Shown: piece after piece, positions 56,278 through 64,000 of the stretch
How positions within the stretch are numbered: position 1 is the stretch's first letter
How the letters are laid out: each line of letters begins with the position of its first letter
NCBI GenBank assembly: GCA_034769895.1
Contig: CM068370.1
Coordinates: forward strand, 41,397,344 to 41,461,343
DNA: 64,000 bases
Direction: 5' to 3'
Source of the DNA: Magicicada septendecula
Taxonomy: Eukaryota; Arthropoda; Insecta; Hemiptera; Cicadidae
Made by a program: the position numbers and the translations under genes
Notes under the pieces: generated by a model
Database searches by the model: none
What the model saw: the letters and a program-made list of their open reading frames with translations, nothing else
Told to the model about the DNA's origin: nothing

Positions 56278-56659
56278 CATTGAAACTATAAAAATAATAT
56301 CAACTACTTGCAGAAGTAATTATAATTTGATAATATATAATATTATATATTATTGTTTCATAACACGTATTTTTCTCCCCGTATTGTTTTGTTGAGTGCC
56401 ATTTTGAAATATACAACAATAAAAGTAACAATATAGAAATACAATAATAATATAATTTCCCAATTACACTACTAACAATTACTTAAACAGTTACATGGTG
56501 CTTTGAATGTATCGTGTCACACGATGACGGCGACAATATGTTACTTGGCGCTGTCTATACTTATACCATTCCACTGTTCGTCATAAAATCTCATTCCCAC
56601 TACGTTTAAGTTTGCCCGTTTCTCTCAGGGTTTGGTGGTCCCTGAAGGGGATACATTAC

Positions 56660-56824
56660 GTAAGCAGTAATGCAATCTGCTAGCACTATGCCTTTCCCTT
56701 CCCCAGCTGATGACGGAAGGTATCCATCAGGACTAAGCGTGTCCAGAGTCGAGCTGGATGTCGTCCTAATATGAATACCAGCAGCGTGGCGTCCATGTAA
56801 CCGCTGTTGCCGGGGGCAACAGTA
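56660..56824 (-). CDS. Candidate internal exon, product unknown
   Basis: On the minus strand a strong acceptor TTTTCTCTTATTTCCAG ends at 56825, and a donor GCTTAC/GTAATG follows 56660. The 165-bp exon is symmetric (phase 0-0) and open for 55 codons starting YCCPRQQRLHGRHAAG, continuing IHIRTTSSSTLDTLSPDGYL and ending DCITAY. Its GC content is clearly higher than the AT-rich flanks, as expected for coding DNA. I do not recognise the protein; the Ser/Thr-rich polar segment could be a cytoplasmic or linker region. It is on the opposite strand to the SLC36 exon, so it belongs to another gene if real. Confidence 0.4.
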
Positions 56825-56869
56825 CTGGAAATAAGAGAAAATAATATTAATTATATCACAGAACAAACT

Positions 56870-57620
56870 CTTTAGTTATTGAATAATTTGAAATCCGAAC
56901 AATATTAGTAGAGAAACTTGAAGAAAAGCGTAGCACTGCTTTCGAACTGCTGGGCACTTGCACCTCTTGTGTTGCCGGCTTAGACATCGGCAATGTTTTA
57001 CTGCGTACGATCATTTACCTCTTAGTAGTTGTTACTGTACAAACTGCGGAGAGGGGGACACATTCTTCTACCCAATGTGTTGCCGCTGTATAAACCGGCA
57101 AAACGCTCAGTTAGCAGCTATGTTCGTTTCGGAACCAACGTGCAGCAGTTACTACCTACCTATTTGTGTTTTGTTCGTTTAGTTATGTGTTTCTCTGTTT
57201 GTCTTTACTATTTTTAATTCGATTATTTGTGTTCTCATTTATTCTGTGTACGTATAATGGAGTCAGATCCCGTTGAACCGGTACTCTTTTCTTCTGCCAG
57301 GGAATTATATAAAATGCTCTTAAAAACTATTTTGGCTCTAAAAAGAATATTTTGCCCCTAAAAAGAACACTTGGTACTAGAAAAAATGCGAATTAATTTT
57401 TAGTTTAAGTTTTAGGCCTATCACAACCGGCAAAAAGTGTTATGTACCCACGCCACGCCACTGTTGAATACGAACCCAGGACTGAACTGGATGTCTGCGC
57501 CAACCGGTCACTACTAATGTACCGAGTCAAAGGAAACGTGTACTGTATCGTTTCCAGAAACGCATTTCTATAAAACTTTCTTTTATAGAGTAGATAATCT
57601 GTTATTGAAAACGTCAAAGC
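56870..57620. other. No gene recognised
   Basis: Short frames only. Confidence 0.45.
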
Positions 57621-57632
57621 GGTGGGTGATTT

Positions 57633-57885
57633 CTTACGGGTAAATCCTCCATTCGGACTGCTTCCATCGTAATGGAATCTGAATCGACCTCAGAAGCTGT
57701 GAGTGGCGGTTGAAAGACTCACAGCTTCCAGGGATAGAAACGTCAAACAAGAAAAATATTACGTTGGAAGCAGTCCGGATAGAGGATTACGTTGGAAGCA
57801 GTCCGGATAGAGGATTACGTTGGAAGCAGTCCGGATAGAGGATTAGGATGGAAGCAGTCCGGATAGAGGATTCACCCATAAGTAG
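57633..57885. mobile_element. Small foldback with internal 28-bp tandem repeats
   Basis: The left end TTACGGGTAAATCCTCCATT, then CGGACTGCTTCCA, is inverted at the right end (TTATGGGTGAATCCTCTATC, then CGGACTGCTTCCA, read on the minus strand). The right arm is multiplied into about four units TTACGTTGGAAGCAGTCCGG plus ATAGAGGA (57759-57872). A hairpin AGCTGTGAGT...ACTCACAGCT lies in the middle. Non-coding. Confidence 0.8.
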
Positions 57886-57889
57886 ATAG

Positions 57890-58920
57890 TCTGCTTAACA
57901 TATTTTTATTTATTTAGCGTGCTTCACCTCTGTAATCGTACAGCTTTAGAAGATCTTTGAACGTACCCGTTTTCCCTTCATTTCCGTCTATAAGCTTGTA
58001 GCTGCATATTTATTTTTCTTCTTCGCTGGATTTTCTCTCGATACGCGTGTCATCTGCATCCCTGGTTACTGATACGTCCGAAACTTGGATTCCGCCTGCA
58101 GCTAACAGAGTTTTCTCACAGCTGTAAACATCGATATAACTGTAATTCCTCACAATTGTACAGCTAAAACAATTTGGCAGGAATCGGGTGTCTGATTGGG
58201 CTGTGTCAAAAGATCTCATTGAGCATACGCGTTGTTTGACGCGTTGTTTTCGGACCAATTATTTTGTGTTCAGAACAGTTGCACGGTTGGTGTGTCATGG
58301 TTTGTCACCTCACACCTCTGTTCCTGCTTTGCCACTACGATCTGCACGAACTGTTTCACGTCTGACTATTTCATCTGTAACAGCCATGTAGTGCGTCTCT
58401 TAAATTCTGTAGTACCGCATCATCCCTTCAACTTCTGTTAATGCTATTTGTCTCGAGAAATTGACTCTCTCCCTGTCTGTCTGACTCTTTCTCTCTCTAT
58501 TTATCTATCTATCTACCTCTCTCTCACTCATACACACACAACAGAGTACCGTTCCTAAAAACGGGTTTTGTTTGCGTGCGTGTGCGCATGTGTGAACAGT
58601 TTACAAAATTCGTTTCTACAGAAATAAAAAATAACGACATTTTATCTTGTTCGAGTGGGAACAGTGACACATGTCGTGATAATTAGGTAATAAGTGGTTG
58701 TTATAAAACTATTACCCGTTTAAAATGGATAAATTTCACTCGCCAGATAGCTACCTATCTAAATTGTTAGGTAACTCCTGCGTAGACACTACCCTCTTCA
58801 CACGCGATGTGCGGAGTTCGAATGTACTCAAAACATAAAGTAATCAGTTAAACGTAACAATGTAATTACTTTTTTATCTGTTTCAGACGCGTGAAGTGTG
58901 TTTTATTTTAAAATAAATAA
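57890..58920. other. No gene recognised
   Basis: Short CT- and CA-rich patches around 58470-58545; nothing else supported. Confidence 0.5.
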
Positions 58921-59099
58921 TGAAAACACTTGTCGCAAGTAAACGATGATAATTTTTTTTGTGTTTTCCGTTTAAAAAAGGAAACATTGTACTTTGTTAA
59001 CTGCAGCCAAATCCTGTTTGAATTTTTTGTGCTATTTACGGTTCACGAAGAAATACGTGTACACCATCGAAATGAAAAAAATCAAACTTTATACAGAGA

Positions 59100-59457
59100 C
59101 TGTGGGACAGACAACCGTATTTTTAAAAACAAGGTTCGTCGGAATACAAAATTTAAGTTTTACAAAGTTATGACAATCCGTGTACTGTCATATGGGTGTC
59201 AATTATGGACAACAACCAAAAAACAAGAAAGTAAAATACAGGTCTCGGAAATGGTGTTCTTAAGAGGAGTGAAAATGTGTTCTAAACTTGGCCGCATAAA
59301 GAATGAGGCCAAGAGAAGAGTTACAAGCTTTTAACTTGCATGAAAGTTAAAAGATTACAAATAACGGTGGGTAGATCCAGGAAGAGGTGGCTGGAGGATC
59401 TTTGAAGGCTGATCAGGAGCACCTTGCCTATGCTGTGATGTAAAGATGATGATGATG
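59100..59457 (+). mobile_element. LINE-B insertion with 14-bp duplication
   Basis: ACTTTATACAGAGA at 59086-59099 and 59458-59471 is a perfect target duplication, giving exact borders. Inside: a CGTDNRIFKNKVRRNTKFKF-like stretch, YKVMTIRVLSYGC, FLRGVKMCSKLGRIKNEA, then CACCTTGCCTATGCTG and a (GAT)n tail. The perfect duplication suggests a relatively recent insertion, although the copied sequence was already defective. Confidence 0.92.
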
Positions 59458-59479
59458 ACTTTATACAGAGAGTCAGTCA

Positions 59480-60190
59480 TTACGAGTTGCATGTAAGGCC
59501 TCGTAGATTAATGTTGGGGAGGGTAGGAGAGAAATTACCTTCCTCCCAAAATAAAAAAAAAATTCTCACGATCCTATTCACAAATTCTTAAAACCTTAAT
59601 TCTGCTTTATGTTAAGATGTATTCGGAAACCTTGTTTATGAGTAGTAAAAAGTTTATTTCAGATTTCTGAAAGAAATTACTTGAAAAGGAAGTATTTTTT
59701 TCTTCCTCTATTTGTTATACAGTTACATTTTTGTGACTGAACGTTTCACTCGTTAATACAGGGGTGTCCACAGGGGGGAGTTCGTGACGCAAACTGCGTC
59801 ATTGAAACTTTTGGGGGATTGACAAAAAACTTTAGAAAAGTATGAAAAATCATACCTACGTTGCAATAAAAAATTGAATAAAAGTTCATGATTTGTTAGC
59901 AAAGAATGGAAGCAATCTTAGCATTTCAACCTAGGACTTTATCCAACCATTATTTGATGAAGTCCTTCTATTCTTTACAATTGTTGATATTTTGTTCCTT
60001 TGCTTTGAAATACTGTCTTACATGTATTAATTTCATTAGATTATTTATTTGTTTAATTTCAAATGAAAATTTATTTGCAAACTGTACTATTTTTAGCTTT
60101 AGGTTATTTGTAAATAAAAACGCTTATTACAATGACATTTTCTTTTAATTTTAAATACCTTTCCTTGGGAGGGGGGTTATTCGTCAAGTT
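59480..60190. other. No gene recognised
   Basis: CAGGGGTGTCCACAGGGGGG at about 59759 looks like a hAT-type terminus, but no partner end was found. Confidence 0.4.
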
Positions 60191-60195
60191 TGGGA

Positions 60196-60278
60196 TGTAA
60201 GCAGGATGTTTACAGTTCATTGTAATTGCCTAGATTGGACGATAAATAAGTAAGAACATATACAAAAGTCATCAAGCT
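60196..60278 (+). repeat. About 85-bp direct repeat, copy 1
   Basis: GATGTAAGCAGGATGTTTAC, CATTGTAATTGCCTAGATTG, GACGATAAATAAGTA and AAAAGTCATCAAG match 61241-61327 in the same order at about 85% identity. Unassigned interspersed repeat. Confidence 0.75.
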
Positions 60279-60987
60279 GGGGGGGGGGGGGTATCATATG
60301 TCATCCAAGCCCTTGGTTAACAGATGTGACCCCTCTTCACGATTCGTAGTTACCACAAATTCGTCAAATTCATCGCTAGATCTGCCGTTAATGTGTCTTC
60401 TGTTCTTCCTTTTCTTTTTGAAATCTTAATCCAGATATAGTGGATGACCATGTTCAAGTGATTCTGTTGTTGTTCTCCGTTGAAAGATCCCTGTACCTTT
60501 TGAAATCACTTTCTTCGGCCGCTTGGCAGAAGAACTTGGCCTTCCCATAGTCTTTCTCCTAACAAAATTTCCGACTATTGCCGAATTCTTGCAGTAAGAT
60601 AATAAGTAATAAAAGTTCCAGCCGCAGACCAGGCTATTCCATAATATTTTTTTTCAGATATCTTCTTTAAGAAACTTCATAAGTCCTCATTCTGTTCTGC
60701 CAGAATCCTCTGCTTACATTCTTTTCCAGGAGGCGCGTCTAGACGTCTCGATAAACCTCTGATCGTAGGTGCCGCTCTTTCCAGTATCCCAGATAACGTC
60801 TGGGATCATTACGTTTCCATATATTCTGTGATCATTAATTTATCGTAGATAGGCAGTCATAAGCGCGCTTACAAGCTACACGTAAATAAACAGAGATACA
60901 GACAGTGTTGAAAATATTGTATTATTACTAGATTTAGTCTCTACCTAATTGGCGGACATCTTCCCAAACATTTTCTAGCAAGACGGT

Positions 60988-61060
60988 CAGACTGAAGATG
61001 GTCTGAAGATTGCCTCCGACGGTGGGCCCGAAACGTCTGTCCACAACAACGGGCTAACAG
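60988..61060 (+). ncRNA. Hammerhead-like motif H14, degenerate
   Basis: CUGAAGA occurs twice (60992 and 61003) before CCCGAAACGUCUG. Stem II is only partly pairable from the second core (GCCU/GGGC), and two extra C precede GAA. Minimal stem III ACGU, then C. An AACGGGCTAACAGCCCGG hairpin follows. Confidence 0.4.
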
Positions 61061-61240
61061 CCCGGCTAATAATAATAAGTTTAACAATGTTCGGACTGGC
61101 CGTGATAGCTTAAGAAATTGCAGAGATACGGACATTTTTGTATGGCAGACCCGTATTCTAGGAATGTGCGAGATTGTATATCGTATGTTAAATGTAGTTG
61201 ACATTAAACTGTTGTGATTTTTGTTATTGTTAGTGTGAAG

Positions 61241-61327
61241 AATGTAAGCAGAATGTTTACAGTCCATTGCAATTGCCCAGTTTGGACGATAAGGAAGTAG
61301 GAACAAATGCAAAAGTCAAGGATAGTG
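61241..61327 (+). repeat. About 85-bp direct repeat, copy 2
   Basis: Partner of 60196-60278, about 1 kb away, with the H14 region between them. Could be ends of one element or two fragments of a dispersed repeat. Confidence 0.75.
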
Positions 61328-62039
61328 GCAGTAAACCCGTTGCTTGACGTGTGGTTGTGCTAACCTGGTCACCTTAGTCGCAAACGCTATCGTTAACATT
61401 CTTGTTGACATTTACCGATTAGATTCTGTAGTATTTTATCGCCATATGTGTATTGATTTTCAAGTAGTTCCTGCTGTTCGTTTGCAATTAATTTTCTACC
61501 ACCGTAACAAAGGATAAATTTTTGTTATAGGCCTATACAAGGTTTGATAAAAAATTTCATCAATTTTTTAACAAGGTTAAATTGTGATAAGGTTTTCACA
61601 GTTTCCACTGCTACAAGTGTCCGATTAAAAAACTGTTTTTACGTGATGTTGGTACACATGTTAGTGACAATCGTCTAAAATCTTAGCCCTATTTGATGCA
61701 TAGTTTAGATTTCACAGCTAATTGAGTAAGTCGTCCTTAGGTGTATTAGGCGATATTTTGGAATCTGCATTGAAAGATTGAAGAACATGGATACAGTTTT
61801 GTGTAAACTGTGAGATACACTGCTCTGTTCTGGTAAACGTGTTCAGAAGGCTTCTGGCGAGACTGCTGTGCGTGAACAAGCGGTTTACAAGCTTCAAAGA
61901 CTGCCGTAAATGAGTTGAATATCGTGGTTGTCAGATGAAGATTATTTTTTTGTAAGCGTATAAGCATGTCTCTACCGACTCGGAACAAGCTGCCACTGGG
62001 AGTGCTGTCCGTCTTGTTCTTGGCGACGGCGTCGACTTT

Positions 62040-62440
62040 TGAAGGATCGATGTTGTGTGTTTGGGTGTGATGTGTTCGAATAATACGTGTGATTTGAATT
62101 GTGTCTGTTCGTTTATGATGTCGGTTTTATGTGTTTGTATATTTCCAATTGTTCAAGAGTGTCTAGTTTTCGGCCTTTTGTGTGTACTTGTAGAATATCC
62201 ATGTTGTTTCGATGTTTGTGTATGTGTGGTTTGCTTCAATGAGGTGGTTTGCAAAGGTGGATTCGGTAGCGGAGTGTAGTGCCTTTGTGTGTTCAATGTA
62301 TCTTTGTTTGAAGCAACGTCGTGTCTGGCCTATGTAGAATTTGTTGCAATCTGAGCAATTTAGTTTGTAAACACCAGGTAGATCAAATTTGTTTTGTGCT
62401 TTGTGTTTGTGTTTTGATAGTGTGTATTCTGTTTTGTTTG
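62040..62440 (-). mobile_element. Penelope-like element GIY-YIG fragment (third family)
   Basis: Minus strand from about 62400: KFDLPGVYKLNCSDCNKFYI, then GQTRRCFKQRYIEHTKALHS, a clear GIY-YIG domain (GVY...YIGQT...RYxEH) of PLE type, followed by a degrading C-terminus. It differs from PLE-A and PLE-B. No reverse transcriptase and no hammerhead-like motif is seen at its 3' side. Confidence 0.8.
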
Positions 62441-62479
62441 TATGCTATTATGTATCCTGCTTTTTAAAATTTGTGGCTA

Positions 62480-63046
62480 TTTTTTCAGTGTGGTTATGTT
62501 AACGAAATCCAAGAATATGTTTTTGTGGTCCACGATATTTCATCCCTACGAGCAGTTGTAAAGAAAGAGTACTATTCGGACACTTTACGCCATTTGTATG
62601 AAGCTATTCGTAGAAAACGGCCAGATTTACGGAAGAATAATTTATGAAAATTCCAGCCCGATAATGCACATGGGCGCACGTCGTCATTGCTTGTTAAGAA
62701 TTTTGCCAGGCTAGACAAACGAAAACGTCATAATGATGACACGGCAACTGCCGTATTCACCAGATATGCCCCGACGCGATCTTTCCTCCTCCCAATGGTG
62801 ATAATTTCCACGAAAGGACAATGTTTCGCGACTGCTGAAGACGTGAAACGAAAATCGCTAAGCGAGCTCAAGGCTGTACCAAAAAGTGCATGCTTTAAAT
62901 ATTTTGAAGACTGCAAAACGTCCGGCTTAATTGTGTTACATTCGACACAGGCTACTTTGAAGGGGGTAGTATAAGTGTCGATGAATGAAGGCATAGTGTT
63001 TAAAATAAACAACAACTGCACGAACCTTTTTGATCAAACCTCGTAG
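62480..63046 (+). pseudogene. mariner transposase C-terminus and 3' end
   Basis: Plus strand, broken frames: FQPDNAHGRTSSLLVKNFAR (third catalytic-Asp block, HDNAxxHxS type), APTRSFLLPM (degraded YSPDLxPxDFFLFP block), STKGQCFATAEDVKRKSLSE, AVPKSACFKYFEDCKT. It ends near 63046 with TTTTTGATCAAACCTCGTA, resembling a mariner terminal repeat. The first half of the gene and the 5' end are absent. A third mariner lineage in the window. Confidence 0.8.
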
Positions 63047-63059
63047 ATTGTATACAAAC

Positions 63060-63830
63060 GTAGAACAGCATTTCGTTCGTGTACTCCTTTGTATGCTAGT
63101 GTTTTAAAAGACGTAGTCATTTAGGACCCGTGTGAGATTTGTCATCAACCTTATCGATTTGGGATCCTGTAGATAAATAGGTGGTATATCATTGTCATCA
63201 CTATTAAGTTCCTATACTCCTTTAAATTAATTCTTCCGTGCTTTTCGGCCGATAAATATTACACTTGCTCATCGCTTCTTTCACTCCCCCCTCCCCAGGC
63301 CTTCTTATCCTTTATTATCTCGTTTCACCCGCACTTTCATAGCTTTCGGGACATCTCTGGTTTGATTCTCCAACTTCACCTACGGTCTTTACCTATGTCT
63401 TTTCCCTTGAGATTTTCATTTCATAATCATTTTTAGAACACCACTCCCTTCTTGTCTGCTTATTTGCTGGGACCATTTCAATCTCTCCCTCTCTCTGTAA
63501 TTCAATAAACCTAACGATTTCCTCGTCATTTATTTTTCCATTTCTTTCTTGATTTGTAAGCTCCTTTAGTCCTCATCTTCTTCGACCTACATAACTTTCT
63601 CACTACCTTCTTTTTTCAATTTTTCTTCCTCTGCTCTTGTGAAAGAAATTGTACAAATTTATGTATAGGCGTATCATACTACCGAGAGGTTCATTGCTCG
63701 TATGCAGTTTCATTTTTGTGAGGCTCAATTTTTTACATCTTACTAAAATGTTCGTGTCTGTAATTGTGCCGTTCCACCTTATTTATCTTTGTGAATGCCT
63801 TGTAATATGGTAGTCTTAACATACATAAGT
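63060..63830. other. No gene recognised
   Basis: CT-rich stretch at 63.2-63.6 kb; on the minus strand it gives a Lys/Glu-rich broken frame that I cannot assign. Confidence 0.4.
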
Positions 63831-63839
63831 TCCCTAAAA

Positions 63840-64000
63840 CAGTGGTGTATATAGAATTTGGTAAAAAAAAAAAAAAAAAAAAGGTTAAGAGAAATCAACA
63901 TTACTATCTTTAAAGTGGTTGAAAAACGTTTGATAACATCCTGAAATCAGTCCCATTAAAGTAAACGGTAATAACACAACACAATAAAAATACGCGTTAT
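63840..64000 (-). mobile_element. hAT-type MITE, truncated by the window end
   Basis: Starts CAGTGGTGTATATAGAATTT, then an A21 run where other copies have a C/G run. It continues with ATTACTATCTTTAAAGTGGT and TGATAACATCCTGAAAT as in the 13.7-kb copy. The rest lies beyond position 64000. Confidence 0.85.

Larger units (their letters stand above)
55889..56340. mobile_element. Foldback element F4, same family as F1
   Basis: The left arm (55889-56110) and right arm (56165-56340) are inverted copies; both align with the F1 arms (ATCAAATT.TAATTACTT, TTGATATTATTTTT, AACGAATAATCGAAT). The spacer is about 55 bp. Outward-facing hammerhead-like motifs lie in both arms. This copy has no LTR inside, which shows what F1 looked like before the LTR insertion. 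Confidence 0.82.

Noticed and set aside
59755-60300. Another hAT element starting CAGGGGTGTCCACAGG
   Set aside because: No inverted partner end or 8-bp duplication was found in the window.

Overview
This window looks like AT-rich intergenic and intronic DNA from an arthropod genome, most likely an insect and perhaps a cockroach or termite (inference; no single-copy marker settles it). There are no operons, bacterial genes or phage genes. The support is: one clear spliced exon of an SLC36-type amino acid transporter; many broken LINE reverse transcriptases with (GAT)n, (GAA)n or (AAT)n tails; mariner, hAT and pogo/Tigger-like elements; Penelope-like elements (PLEs); microsatellites; and a TATA/TCAGT arthropod-style promoter in a solo LTR.

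Layout. 1-4.7 kb: sparse, with a LINE tail, an LTR-like repeat and a 27-bp minisatellite. 4.8-6.0 kb: hAT relic. 6.4-7.4 kb: foldback element split by a 597-bp solo LTR. 9-12.6 kb: LINEs and a Tigger-like element holding two LINE fragments. 13.7-15.7 kb: a PLE inside a LINE inside a hAT-type MITE, each layer with target-site duplications. 18.1-21.7 kb: two PLE copies, one with inverted terminal repeats. 23.5-26.4 kb: a PLE end, then a complete-length cut-and-paste transposon with a KRBA2/Ginger-like integrase. 26.6-34.8 kb: LINEs, MITEs, a 51-bp tandem repeat and a mariner. 37.2 kb: the SLC36 exon. 37.6-46.5 kb: LINEs, a mariner, a SINE and possibly part of a chemoreceptor-like exon. 48-56 kb: LINEs, a Tigger-like MITE, two more foldbacks and a candidate minus-strand exon. 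57-64 kb: small repeats, a LINE insertion with a 14-bp duplication, a PLE fragment, a mariner and a hAT-MITE cut by the window edge.

The main discovery candidate is about fifteen hammerhead-ribozyme-like motifs. They share the CUGANGA core, a covarying stem II, GAA, then a tiny AC...GU stem III followed by C, U or A. They sit at the ends of the PLEs and also in four short inverted-repeat elements that have no coding sequence. Every paired case has the two motifs on opposite strands facing outward. This suggests a non-autonomous class of Penelope-derived, ribozyme-carrying elements. All of this was read by eye; folding, homology searches and cleavage tests have not been done.
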